Assembly: GCF_017313265.1 (NCBI RefSeq)
Contig: NZ_JAFLQZ010000002.1
Span: forward strand, 372,001-436,000
Length of the DNA stretch: 64,000 bases
Origin: Hymenobacter telluris
GTDB taxonomy: Bacteria; Bacteroidota; Bacteroidia; Cytophagales; Hymenobacteraceae
Reading direction: 5' to 3'
In this document: piece after piece, positions 44,817 to 55,032 of the stretch
Position numbering within the stretch: position 1 is the stretch's first letter
Layout of the letters: every line of letters starts with the position of its first letter
Position numbers and translations under genes: made by a program
The notes under the pieces: generated by a model
Told to the model about the DNA's origin: nothing
The model's input: only the letters and a program-made list of their open reading frames with translations
The model's database searches: none

Positions 44817-45173
44817 ATGAAAACGCTACTTTTTCTTTTGACCTGCTGGGTGATGCTCGGGTTGGTGCAGTGCAAGGAAGACGCCGACGTAGGTCCGGAG
44901 CGGTGTTCGGGCCTCATCCAGGCGAAAATCGAGGAACTGCAACGCAAGCCCAAGCAGAACCCCGCCGCCCGCATCTACGAGTACCAGTACGAAGGCCGCA
45001 CCGTGTACACCATTTCCGCCGACTGCTGTGACCAGTTCAATTCGGTGTACGACGAATGCCTGAACCCCATTTGTGCGCCCAGCGGTGGTATCACGGGCCG
45101 CGGCGACGGCAAGTGCCCCGACTTCGCAGCCAAAGCCGCCAATGAGCGGCTCATCTGGCTCGACCCTCGGTAA
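44817..45173 (+). CDS. Small lipoprotein, DUF6970-like, copy 2
   Basis: The 118-aa paralogue of copy 1 shares KPKQNPAARIYEYQYEGRTVY, ADCCDQF, GRGDGKCPDF and LIWLDPR. The signal peptide is short (MKTLLFLLTCWVMLGLVQC) and the Cys after VQ would be lipidated. It is more typical of the family than copy 1. The function is unknown; the fixed Cys and Gly-rich GxGDGxC motif suggests a compact disulfide-bonded or metal-binding fold. It is 47 bases after copy 1. Confidence 0.75.
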   Translation: MKTLLFLLTCWVMLGLVQCKEDADVGPERCSGLIQAKIEELQRKPKQNPAARIYEYQYEGRTVYTISADCCDQFNSVYDECLNPICAPSGGITGRGDGKCPDFAAKAANERLIWLDPR

Positions 45174-45220
45174 TACTTTATTGAAAACAGAATACACCTG
45201 TTTACCTTAATTCCTTTTTG

Positions 45221-45814
45221 ATGATGAAAACGCTACTTTCTCTCGCAGCACTCTGGATGATAGTAGGGGTAGCTTCTTGCCAGAAGGCAGACGTTGAGCC
45301 AGAGCCAGAGCCGCAGATTTGTTGGCAGGACTGTTCCGACGGTACCTACGTGGCCGGGGACGTATTGGTGGGTATGCGCGAAGCCAGCACCTTGCCGCAG
45401 ACGTTTCAACTGTTCAATAGCAACAGCCTCATCGTCAAATCGGTGATGGGGCCGCTGTATATTTCCAGCCTGCCCGCCGACAGCATTGATTATGTGGTGC
45501 GGGAGCTGAACCGCAAGCCCTACATCAACTCCGGGGCCTGGAAAGCCGTGAAAGATGGCAATGTGTACCTGCACTACCAGACGCACGCCCTCACCGTTAT
45601 TCCGCGCCTGCTGGACATGACCGTGGCCAACCAGCAGGACTGGGCCGCCACCGTGCAACGCCTGCAATTGCAGGAGCAGCCCACCATGGTAAAGTCGTGC
45701 CACCTGAACGTGCCGCTGTGCAGCGAGAAGTATTGGGTGAGCCAGCTGCAACCGAATCCGCTGGTGAAGTGGGTGGAGCTGAACAAGATTGTCCGCATCC
45801 AGCCCGGTGGCTAA
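45221..45814 (+). CDS. Hypothetical lipoprotein
   Basis: About 197 aa from ATG 45221 (a second ATG follows at once). The signal peptide ends GVASC, so a lipoprotein is likely. The mature part starts with a Glu/Pro run and ICWQDCSDGTYVAGDVLVGM; DVLVGM is reminiscent of the start of inhibitor-I9-like propeptides, but no protease domain follows. NKIVRIQPGG at the C terminus also fits such a propeptide-like fold. It closes the sigma-barrel-lipoprotein row and is followed by a repeat and terminator. I do not assign a function. Confidence 0.6.
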   Translation: MMKTLLSLAALWMIVGVASCQKADVEPEPEPQICWQDCSDGTYVAGDVLVGMREASTLPQTFQLFNSNSLIVKSVMGPLYISSLPADSIDYVVRELNRKPYINSGAWKAVKDGNVYLHYQTHALTVIPRLLDMTVANQQDWAATVQRLQLQEQPTMVKSCHLNVPLCSEKYWVSQLQPNPLVKWVELNKIVRIQPGG

Positions 45815-45819
45815 AGTAG

Positions 45820-45896
45820 TGTCATTCCGACACAGGAGGAATCTGAGTGAAGTCGCCTGCTGATTTCACTCAGATTCCTCCTATATCAGAATAACA
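45820..45896. repeat. Inverted repeat with 32-base arms (GTCATTCCGAC type)
   Basis: aggaggaatctgagtgaa (45834-45851) faces its exact complement at 45865-45882, and pairing extends outward with wobbles through tgtcattccgac. The element starts 6 bases after the stop codon of the lipoprotein gene. It may be both a repeat element and a terminator-like structure. Confidence 0.75.
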
Positions 45897-45923
45897 GTTT
45901 CGCTGCCAGTGTCGTGTCGTTTC

Positions 45924-45953
45924 AAAAACCTCTCTTGCCGGAGAGGTTTTTTT
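45924..45953 (+). terminator. Intrinsic terminator before uvrB
   Basis: aaaaacctctc pairs with gagaggttttt over a 6-base loop and continues into a run of T. Confidence 0.88.
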
Positions 45954-46039
45954 GTTTGCCAGGAAACCTCCACTTTGCTAATGCAGTTATCAAAGGCTGA
46001 CCTTTTTGTTTACCCGGTCAGGCAGCTACTCTACCGCAC

Positions 46040-48076
<2,037 letters not shown>

Positions 48077-48129
48077 ATGCGTCAGCTCAGCATGACGGCT
48101 GCTTTGGTTTACTATACACCCGGACCAAA

Positions 48130-48516
48130 ATGCTCCTGAAAAAGCTGCTGGTATATATGCTGCCTGTTGTTCTGTTCAGCTGTTCGGCTAAGCCGAACAA
48201 CAGTCCAGCTATTTTAGTAGCCGCTTTTGATTCAGGGCCTGGTGCGGCAGTGCTAACATTCCGGCAGGATAAAAGCTGCGAATGGCTTTCTGGCATAGCC
48301 TCTAATCCTCAGGAAGGAACATATCAGACTAAGGACAGCTTGGTTGAAATCGAAGGTATCAGCTTGGGTGGCGCTTTGAAATCGAAGCACTTCCTTATCA
48401 CGAATAGAAATCCTAGTAATAAGGATTCACGCGACCTAATTCTGCTGCAAGTTGATAAACAACGGAATAGTGTGGATAAGCGCTTTATTTTTAGGGTGAC
48501 TGTCGATAAAAGGTAA
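48130..48516 (+). CDS. Small hypothetical lipoprotein
   Basis: The 128-aa protein has a signal with lipobox VLFSC. The rest (SGPGAAVLTFRQDKSCEWLSG, ASNPQEGTYQTKDSLVEIEG, SKHFLITN) is a small beta-rich fold with no family I recognise. Codon use is richer in A and T than the neighbours, which suggests recent acquisition or low expression. It follows uvrB by 53 bases on the same strand. Confidence 0.65.
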   Translation: MLLKKLLVYMLPVVLFSCSAKPNNSPAILVAAFDSGPGAAVLTFRQDKSCEWLSGIASNPQEGTYQTKDSLVEIEGISLGGALKSKHFLITNRNPSNKDSRDLILLQVDKQRNSVDKRFIFRVTVDKR

Positions 48517-48572
48517 TTTATGATGTGCACAAGTGGCTTTTCAAAAAGTTGGGCGAAAGCACTGATTCATAT

Positions 48573-49301
48573 TCATAAGTACAAATCTACCATGCGGCGC
48601 CAGGCGGCTGGGTTGTGTGCTTCCTTTTCCCAGACGTACAGCTGATGCGTGATGTCCTTACTGCCCAGCTGCTCGCTCAGGAATAGGTTGTCTTGCAGAA
48701 AAGCATCTTCCATGCCAATGGCCAGCGTGATTTCCAGGCGCCGCAGCTGGGTGAGGTAAAAGTCGTCGGCGAGGTTAGGGATGAAGCGGTTGGGCGTGTT
48801 CAGGTACACGTTTTCGTCGATGTAGCCCTGAAATAAATCCTGGAAAGTGGCCATGCCCTGGGTGAGGTCGTAGCGGCCGCTCATGCCCACTACTTTGCCA
48901 AACAAATTGGGGTGCCGGAACGAGAGGTTGATGGCATGGTAGGCGCCCATGCTACAACCCGCCGCAATCAGAAACGGGTTGGGATTGGTGGCTGCACTCA
49001 GCGGCAATACCTCCTCCAGAATGTAGTGCTGGTACTGCAAGTGGCGGCAGATTCGCTCGGCCGGGAGCTTGTCGAAGGCATACAGGCTTTCGGCATCGAC
49101 ACTATCCACGCAGTACACTTGCAGCAGTCCGGCTTCAATTTTGGGTTGCAGGGCCTGCATCACGCCCCAGTTCTCGTAGTCGTAGAACCGGGCTTTGCGG
49201 GTGGGGAAGAACAGGACGCGGGCTCCGGTTTCCCCGAAAACCAGCAGCTCCATCCGTCTATTCAGGGCGGCACTATCCCAGGCGTAGTATTCGCGGCGCA
49301 T
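48573..49301 (-). CDS. Esterase family protein (alpha/beta-hydrolase)
   Basis: ATG 49301 (MRREYYAWDSAALNRRMELL) gives 242 aa. The nucleophile elbow is AAGCSMGAYHA (GxSxG, about residue 117); the catalytic His is probably in WEKEAHNPAAWRRM near the C terminus, and an Asp in AIGMEDAFLQDN completes the triad. It resembles putative esterases of the COG4947/esterase-D-like type, soluble and cytoplasmic. Substrate unknown. The gene is followed on the same strand by nothing closely linked; the GDSL gene is 44 bases upstream and may be co-transcribed. Confidence 0.85.
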   Translation of the reverse strand: MRREYYAWDSAALNRRMELLVFGETGARVLFFPTRKARFYDYENWGVMQALQPKIEAGLLQVYCVDSVDAESLYAFDKLPAERICRHLQYQHYILEEVLPLSAATNPNPFLIAAGCSMGAYHAINLSFRHPNLFGKVVGMSGRYDLTQGMATFQDLFQGYIDENVYLNTPNRFIPNLADDFYLTQLRRLEITLAIGMEDAFLQDNLFLSEQLGSKDITHQLYVWEKEAHNPAAWRRMVDLYL

Positions 49302-49345
49302 CAGCAAATCTTTCAGTTGGCACTAAAAAAACAGGCGGCACTGTG

Positions 49346-49966
49346 CTACTGGTGGGGGTAGGAATGAGGGCGAAGAATGTGCTTCAGGTGGATGCTGATT
49401 TCCTGTTGCCATAAGGCATAGCCTTGGGCTGACAGGTGCAGGCCATCGGGCTCGAACAGTGCGGGCTGCGGGTTGCCTCGCTCATCGAGCATCGGGTAAT
49501 ACAGGTCGAGGAAGGAGAGGGGCGGGCCTTGGTGGGTTACCAGCCGGTTGATGCAGTCGTTGGCGTACTCGATGCTGCCGCGCAGGTGCAGCCGCGCTAC
49601 GCTTAGCTTGATGGAAATGAAGCACACCGGAATGTTGCCCAGGCTGCTGCGGATAGCGGCTACCAGGTTTTCGTAGAAAAGCACCACCTCTTCGGGCGTG
49701 CGGCCGTCGCCCAGGTCGTTGTCGCCGGCATAGAGCACCACCATAGCGGGCCGATGCCGGGGCACTACCCGCTTGAAAAACCACGCGCAAGCCGCCAAAG
49801 TAGAGCCCCCGAAGCCCAGGTTGATGGCCTGAATTTGGGGGAAGCTGCGTTCTAGTTCTCGCCAAAGCGTGAAGCTGGAACTGCCATAAAACACCACCTT
49901 GGGTAGGGTGGTATCAGTCACTTCCCGAGCTTCCAGCTGCCTAATTTCCTCCTGATACCACTGCAT
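49346..49966 (-). CDS. SGNH/GDSL hydrolase
   Basis: The 206-aa protein has block I VVFYGSSSFTLW (nucleophile Ser about residue 30, GxS in place of GDS), block II Gly in INLGFGGSTL, block III LYAGDNDLGDG with Asn (about residue 81), and block V DGLHLSAQGY with Asp and His (about residue 177). It lacks a signal peptide. The family includes lipases, acyl-esterases and acetylxylan or rhamnogalacturonan esterases; the specific ester cannot be assigned. It lies just upstream of the esterase-family gene. Confidence 0.87.
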   Translation of the reverse strand: MQWYQEEIRQLEAREVTDTTLPKVVFYGSSSFTLWRELERSFPQIQAINLGFGGSTLAACAWFFKRVVPRHRPAMVVLYAGDNDLGDGRTPEEVVLFYENLVAAIRSSLGNIPVCFISIKLSVARLHLRGSIEYANDCINRLVTHQGPPLSFLDLYYPMLDERGNPQPALFEPDGLHLSAQGYALWQQEISIHLKHILRPHSYPHQ

Positions 49967-50133
49967 TGCTTGCCAATAGAAAGCGCCGGGCGCGTGAGCG
50001 AATAGGATTCAGCCTCAAGGTAGTTGCCAGCGGCTTAGAATTCCCGCCACAACGGGCACGGCAAGCAAAGGTCGGTGGAAAGAGCGGCCCGGCGTTTACG
50101 GTAATGTTAGGAATTGCCGGGCTTTTGGCTAGG

Positions 50134-50898
50134 TCACGACGGCTGATAGTCGAGGGCCAGAATCCGGTCTTTGTACTCGGTAGGCAGCAGCCCTATTTTG
50201 GCCCACTTGTTCACGGCCAGGTGCTGGGTGCGGCGGTAGAACGGGAGTAGCAGTGGCAGCCAGGTGCGGTGCCCCAGCTTCAGCAGCTTCCGAACGGGGG
50301 CCGGTACCACCAAGCGCTGCGCCTGGAGCAGCAAGCTGTAGCGCAAGGCCCCCAAGTGCCGCCGATACTGGCGGTACAGGTCGGTGGTGTAGTGGCTATG
50401 GATTAGGTTTTGGTCGAGGTGCTGCTGGCGCACTACCAGCCAAGCGGCGTGCGAGGCAGGCAAATCGGGCACGCCCATTCGCTGACCTACCTGGCAAAAC
50501 ACCTGAAACACTTCCTCTTTCTCGGGGAGACTAAGCGGCCGCTCCAAGGCTTCAAACGCCCGGATGGAGTAGTCAATCAACAGAAACAGCACGTCGCGGT
50601 AGGCCCAGGCCGGAATGGCCATGCCGCGCTTGGCTTCCACGGCCCCATGAATGGCGGCAATGGTATCAATGGCCCGCTCGGCGGCAACGCGCTCAGCAAA
50701 CACAATCTGGCGGGCGTAATCCACGGTGGAGAAAAGCCGCGCCAAGGGGTCGGCGGGGAGCTTGCCAGTGAAGTACAGCCAGTCAACGGCCTTGTTCAAC
50801 GCAAACTCGGCGGCGGCGCCGGCAAAGATGAACAGTACCGTATCGGCCTTGCCCCAGATTTCCCGTACCACCGACCTTTGGGCCACAAAATATTCCAT
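50134..50898 (-). CDS. MpaB-like oxygenase-family protein (DUF2236)
   Basis: ATG 50898 (MEYFVAQRSVVREIWGKADT) gives 254 aa; the frame open from 51000 adds 34 residues that cross a promoter-like palindrome. The family pattern is visible: WGKADTVLFIFAGAAAEFALN, ARLFSTVDYARQIVFAERVAA, IHGAVEAKRG, WAYRDVLFLLIDYSIRAFEAL and LPASHAAW. Some relatives in this family are heme-dependent oxygenases. The conserved HxxV-type His residues (VEAKRG neighbourhood IHGAV) are present. No partner genes. Confidence 0.82.
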   Translation of the reverse strand: MEYFVAQRSVVREIWGKADTVLFIFAGAAAEFALNKAVDWLYFTGKLPADPLARLFSTVDYARQIVFAERVAAERAIDTIAAIHGAVEAKRGMAIPAWAYRDVLFLLIDYSIRAFEALERPLSLPEKEEVFQVFCQVGQRMGVPDLPASHAAWLVVRQQHLDQNLIHSHYTTDLYRQYRRHLGALRYSLLLQAQRLVVPAPVRKLLKLGHRTWLPLLLPFYRRTQHLAVNKWAKIGLLPTEYKDRILALDYQPS

Positions 50899-50939
50899 AG
50901 AGCTTGAAAACACTAGAACGAATACAAAAGTGCTAAAAG

Positions 50940-50958
50940 TACTTTGAATTACAAAGTA
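50940..50958. promoter_or_regulatory. Palindromic operator-like site before the MpaB-like gene
   Basis: tactttg (50940-50946) and caaagta (50952-50958) form a perfect 7-base dyad with a 5-base spacer, about 42 bases upstream of the ATG at 50898. The size suits a dimeric repressor; no regulator gene is adjacent. Confidence 0.45.
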
Positions 50959-51063
50959 TAAAATGTGTTGTTCTGTGCTTTCGTGCTGGTAGGGCGCCAC
51001 TCCCCCGGCCCCTCTTCAAATAAGGCGAGGAAGTACCAGGCGGCAAAAAAGGAGCCCTAGGAG

Positions 51064-51220
51064 CTTAGAAGCTGTTTAAGTTAGCCGAAAAGGTCGCCAC
51101 GGCGGTGTAGAGACGCATACTTGCGTCTCATCGTTGAACGACATGAGGTGTAGAGACGCATACGACAAGACGCAAGTATGCATCTCTACACGTTCCTACT
51201 TAACTTAAACAGCTTCTTAG
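51064..51220. repeat. 157-bp palindromic element with 20-base ends and tagagacgca core
   Basis: The end arms 51064-51083 and 51201-51220 match as reverse complements at 19 of 20 bases (ctt/taagaagctgtttaagtta). Inside, gtgtagagacgcat occurs twice and pairs with atgcatctctacac; acttgcgtct pairs with agacgcaagt. The whole can fold into a long cruciform. No coding frame. It sits in the gap between the MpaB-like gene and the PL11 gene, and nothing else is seen between 51001 and 51360. Confidence 0.8.
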
Positions 51221-51370
51221 CGAAATATCTCCCGCTTCGTTGAATTGATTACTTGCCCAGTGGAGATGCTTCGGCCAGCTCAGCCTGACGTTCCTTTTGC
51301 TTACTGTGTGCACTCCCTAGGATGATGAATTGATAAAGCACTTTACACGCTTCAGCACTTGACCTGAAAC

Positions 51371-51402
51371 AAAAAGAGGCAGCCGATTGGCTGCCTCTTT
51401 TT
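51371..51402. terminator. Terminator downstream of the PL11 lyase gene
   Basis: A perfect 14-bp stem (aaaaagaggcagcc / ggctgcctcttttt) with a 4-base loop and T/A runs on each side; downstream of the minus-strand lyase gene. Confidence 0.88.
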
Positions 51403-51460
51403 GTGGTAATAGCTCTGTGGCGGTTGCTACTGCAAAGTGCCTCAGGGCTTCAAGCCAGCT

Positions 51461-54241
51461 TTAGTGGTTGATGAGCAGGCGCTTGGTTACCACTTTGCCA
51501 TTGGTGATGAGCTGGCAGGTATACACGCCATTCGCCCACGAGCCAGCGTCCAGCGAAACTTGGTAGAGGCGGCTGGCCTCTACGGTGCCGTTGTAGAGCG
51601 TAGCTACCAGTACCCCCAGCTGGTTGTACACTTTCACCTGCGCCGTGCCGGCCTGGGTAGGCTGGAACGATACAGTGGTTTGCTCGGATACCGGGTTCGG
51701 GTAAGCATTCAGCTGCGGCTCCCCGAAGGCGCCTTTCGTCTTGCTGCTGGCGGTGCTGGCATTGGTGCAGGTACCATCGGCCAGCACGTTTACCGTCACG
51801 GTTTGGGTGGTTACGTTGCCCGATCCATCTACGCAGCGCAGGGTTACGGCATTGGCGCCCACGTTGGCGCACGTGAAGGTGCGGGGGCTAATCGTCATCG
51901 AAACAATACCGCAGTTGTCGGTGCTGCCGTAGTCGATGTCGGCGGCTTCGATGGTACGCGTGCCGTTGGCCAGCGTCACGGCAAAGCCCGCAGCCCGCAC
52001 GGTGGGCGCCGTATTATCCACTATCAGTACCGTTACGGTTTCAGTGGCTACGTTGCCGGTGCTGTCGGTTACGGTGATGGTTACGTTGTTGGGCCCGATG
52101 TTGGCGCAAGTGAATTTGCTGGGGCTGATGCTCATGGAGGCAATGCCGCTGCCTACGTCGTAGCTACCATAATCCACGTCGGCGGCCTCAATAGTGCGGG
52201 TGCCGTCAGCTTCCAGTGCCGTTAGGAAACCGGCGGCCAGGATGGTAGGCGGCGCGGTGTCTAGTTTCATGCCGTCGCCGAGGTAGAAGCCGGTGTGAGG
52301 CGGCTGGTTGTACGACACGTTCTGCCAGGCAATGCTCATGCGGTAGTGCGAGTCGTGCATAAGCGTGTTCATGCGGTACTGCGTAGGAATGGTGGTCGTG
52401 AAGATCATCAGCTCTTCGTTGTTGGTATTGCGCCAGATAACTTCTTCGCGCCAGTCGCCAAACAGGTCGGCGCTGAGGTTAGGCGTGGCTTTGGTGCCGT
52501 TGTTGGATGCGCCATTCAGGCCTGCTACGCTCAGCATGGTGTTGAGGCGGCTGTTCTGCCAGTCCCACTTGCTGATGGTAACGTTATCCAACGATTCGCG
52601 CAGCAGGTCGCCATCCCACCACACCGCAAAATTGATGTGGCTGGGTCGGGCAGTGGAAATCTGGGTGCCATTGGCAGCGTACAAGCCACCGCGGCTGCTC
52701 CACGATTCCGAGCCCAACGTGCGCGGGTCGAGGTCCATGGTCATGCCGCGCCCAACGTCGCCTTGGTTGGGACCGGGCGCACCCCAGATCAGGGTGCCGG
52801 TGCGCGCGTCGCGGAAGTCGTTGGGAGCCGAGCCGTACTGGCTTTGGGTTTCGTGTACCGAGAAAACCTCCAGGCCGGGGCGGGCCGGGTCGAAGTCGGA
52901 TACGTGCATGGCGTCGCCGTGGCCACGGCCCGTCGAGTACATGCCTTTGCCGTCGTCGTCGATGGCGCAGGAGCCGTACACAATTTCGTCTTTGCCATCA
53001 TCGTCCACGTCGGCCACGCTCAGGTTGTGGTTGCCTTGGCCGCGGAAAGCCCGGTAAGCGGGCGTATTGGGGTCGTCGCTATCGAAAATCCAGCGCTGGG
53101 TGAGTTGCCCGTTCTTGAAGTCCCAGGCCACCAGCACCGTGCGGGTGTAGTAGCCGCGGCACATCACCAAGCTGGGGTGCACACCATCCAGATATGCCAC
53201 CGCCGCCAAGAACCGGTCCACGCGGTTGCCGTAGTTGTCGCCCCAGATGGCGTTAAGCTGAGCCGGGGTCGGATTGTCGCCAATGGCGGGGTCGGGGTGG
53301 CGCTGCGGCAGGTAACGCACGCTCGGGTAAGCAGCACCGGTCATACCGTTGAACACCGTCAGGTACTCGGGGCCACGCAGGATGTAGCCGCCCGTGTTGC
53401 GGTGGTCGGCGTTGGCATCACCCAGCACCTGGCCGGTCCCATCCACCGTGGCATCGGCCGTTTTGCAGGCTACCTCGGCCTTACCGTCCCCGTCGAGGTC
53501 GAACACCATGAACTGCGTGTAGTGCGCGCCAGCCCGGATGTTGCGGCCCAAATCAATGCGCCACAGGCGGGTGCCGTCCAGCTTGTACGCATCCAGGTAC
53601 ACGTTGCCAGTGTAGCCCGACAGGGAGTTGTCTTGCTGGTTGGATGGGTCCCACTTTACAATGATTTCGTACTGACCGTCGCCATCTAAGTCGCCCACCG
53701 AACAGTCGCCGGGGCTGTAGGTGTACGCGCCGCCAACCGGGGTAACGCCGGCCGCGGGCCGCTGCAAAGGCAGGCGCATGTACTGCTGCGGCCATACCGT
53801 GGCTGCTTCCGGCGCGGCCCCTCCATTGGATACCGGTACGCCATTCTGCACGGGCGTTACATAGTAGCTGGTGCCGGGCGTAGCATCGGGGCTTTCATCC
53901 ACGAAGTTGGTGCTGGCCGTAAGGGGCGTGGGGTTGAGCTTGGTAGCCGTGCCGCCCGCCGATTTGCGGTACAGGTCGAAACCCACGTTGGGGGCATCAG
54001 TAGCCAGCAGCCGCCAGCTCACGAACACCTTGCCGTTGCCCTGGTCCACGGCTACCACGCCACGGCCCAGCGTTTCCATTTGGCGTACCGATGGGGTAGT
54101 GTTTTGGGCCAGCGTGGCAGCCGGAGCGCCCAACGAGGCCGCCAGCAGGCCTGCCGCCGCCAGCTTGCTGGCCCCAGATCCGAAGCGGCGTCGGAGGTAG
54201 GCCTGGCAGCCCGACAAGGATTGGTAAAAAGTTTTCTTCAT
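51461..54241 (-). CDS. Rhamnogalacturonan lyase (polysaccharide lyase family 11) with T9SS sorting domain
   Basis: The 926-aa secreted enzyme breaks the rhamnogalacturonan I backbone of pectin by beta-elimination. A long signal region ends GAPAATLAQ (about residue 46). The PL11 propeller (about residues 50-620) has Ca-binding motifs such as VGDLDGDGQYEIIVKWDPSN and FDLDGDGKAEVACKTADAT, and DLFGDWREEVIWR. Two related Ig/HYR-like modules (about residues 670-830; DYGS..GI-SM-ISP--FTCAN) follow, then a type A sorting domain beginning LNAYPNPVSEQT. It acts alone here: no SusCD pair or other pectinase is near. Confidence 0.93.
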   Translation of the reverse strand: MKKTFYQSLSGCQAYLRRRFGSGASKLAAAGLLAASLGAPAATLAQNTTPSVRQMETLGRGVVAVDQGNGKVFVSWRLLATDAPNVGFDLYRKSAGGTATKLNPTPLTASTNFVDESPDATPGTSYYVTPVQNGVPVSNGGAAPEAATVWPQQYMRLPLQRPAAGVTPVGGAYTYSPGDCSVGDLDGDGQYEIIVKWDPSNQQDNSLSGYTGNVYLDAYKLDGTRLWRIDLGRNIRAGAHYTQFMVFDLDGDGKAEVACKTADATVDGTGQVLGDANADHRNTGGYILRGPEYLTVFNGMTGAAYPSVRYLPQRHPDPAIGDNPTPAQLNAIWGDNYGNRVDRFLAAVAYLDGVHPSLVMCRGYYTRTVLVAWDFKNGQLTQRWIFDSDDPNTPAYRAFRGQGNHNLSVADVDDDGKDEIVYGSCAIDDDGKGMYSTGRGHGDAMHVSDFDPARPGLEVFSVHETQSQYGSAPNDFRDARTGTLIWGAPGPNQGDVGRGMTMDLDPRTLGSESWSSRGGLYAANGTQISTARPSHINFAVWWDGDLLRESLDNVTISKWDWQNSRLNTMLSVAGLNGASNNGTKATPNLSADLFGDWREEVIWRNTNNEELMIFTTTIPTQYRMNTLMHDSHYRMSIAWQNVSYNQPPHTGFYLGDGMKLDTAPPTILAAGFLTALEADGTRTIEAADVDYGSYDVGSGIASMSISPSKFTCANIGPNNVTITVTDSTGNVATETVTVLIVDNTAPTVRAAGFAVTLANGTRTIEAADIDYGSTDNCGIVSMTISPRTFTCANVGANAVTLRCVDGSGNVTTQTVTVNVLADGTCTNASTASSKTKGAFGEPQLNAYPNPVSEQTTVSFQPTQAGTAQVKVYNQLGVLVATLYNGTVEASRLYQVSLDAGSWANGVYTCQLITNGKVVTKRLLINH

Positions 54242-54251
54242 AACGGTGGGG

Positions 54252-54611
54252 TTATTGCCAGTGAAGGCGGTGGAAAAAGGCCCGCAGGCCCAGGAATTCT
54301 TGGCAGTGGAAACAGGAATAGAAGAAGTGAACCAAGCGTGCTACACGACTGGCCTTGCGCCGTAAAGTCACCGGGGTTGGTGCCAGCTTAAGCTGAGCGA
54401 GCAGTTTGCCTTGCATGGCGTCCAAATCGACCAGCAAGCCGGTAGGATCGGCTTCCTGCGCCAACAATTGCGCGTACTGCTGCATCCAGCTTATGGCTAA
54501 GCCAGCATGGGTCAGCTGAGTTAGCCAGGCGCGTACGGCATAAGCTTCGGTTGGCGAAGACTGCCTCCGTACGTAGCGCAGATAAGCCTCGAAAGTCACA
54601 AGGTTGGCCAT
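54252..54611 (-). CDS. Small FecR-N-terminus-like protein
   Basis: ATG 54611 (MANLVTFEAYLRYVRRQSSP) gives 119 aa. The first 75 residues, helical with YLRYVRRQSSPTEAYAVRAWL, resemble the cytoplasmic sigma-binding part (DUF4880-like) of FecR anti-sigma factors, but the membrane helix and FecR domain are missing. The C-terminal 40 residues are basic and aromatic (RRKASRVARLVHFFYSC). It lies 10 bases before the PL11 lyase gene on the same strand and divergent from an ECF sigma gene, so a soluble anti-sigma or regulatory peptide is possible. Similarity is weak; treat as a lead. Confidence 0.5.
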   Translation of the reverse strand: MANLVTFEAYLRYVRRQSSPTEAYAVRAWLTQLTHAGLAISWMQQYAQLLAQEADPTGLLVDLDAMQGKLLAQLKLAPTPVTLRRKASRVARLVHFFYSCFHCQEFLGLRAFFHRLHWQ

Positions 54612-55032
54612 GAGGAGCGAAGGCATGAACCCCTTCTATTCTAAACGACACTTGACGTTGCCATTACCCTTAGTGCAGGTCGAAACTTTTTCTTGTTAAG
54701 AAGTAGGTCTTTTCGATATTGTATTGATTGTTAGTTGGTTGTATGATAAGATATAAGTGATGCTACTTGATTCAGGGCACCTTAAGCATCAGGCCTGCAC
54801 GCTAAAAACCAGTGCGAACATTAACTGATAAGGCCGCTGAAGCAAGGCTTAGGATTTTTCCTGAATCCTGAAAAGTAAGTAATTACTATCCGCTGATTTT
54901 AGAGGGCAACCAGCCATGAGAGTACAGGAATGTAAGGACAAGAAGGGGCCAGTACATTAGGTGCAAGATGATTTTCAACCACTTGAAAGTCTGCTAATTG
55001 TCGAGCTCCCCTCTACCTCTTGCATTACTGCC
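54612..55032. other. Divergent intergenic region before an ECF sigma factor
   Basis: About 420 bases, AT-rich, between divergent starts. A frame runs open from 54961 into the sigma gene but its first 24 codons look non-coding. No operator, repeat or small gene is clear; promoters of the lyase pair and of the sigma factor are expected here. Confidence 0.45.

Noticed and set aside
52295..53689. 464-aa open frame antisense to the PL11 lyase
   Set aside because: It is a GC-rich third-position shadow of the lyase gene, whose motifs are unambiguous. The antisense translation is low-complexity Val/Ala/His-rich.
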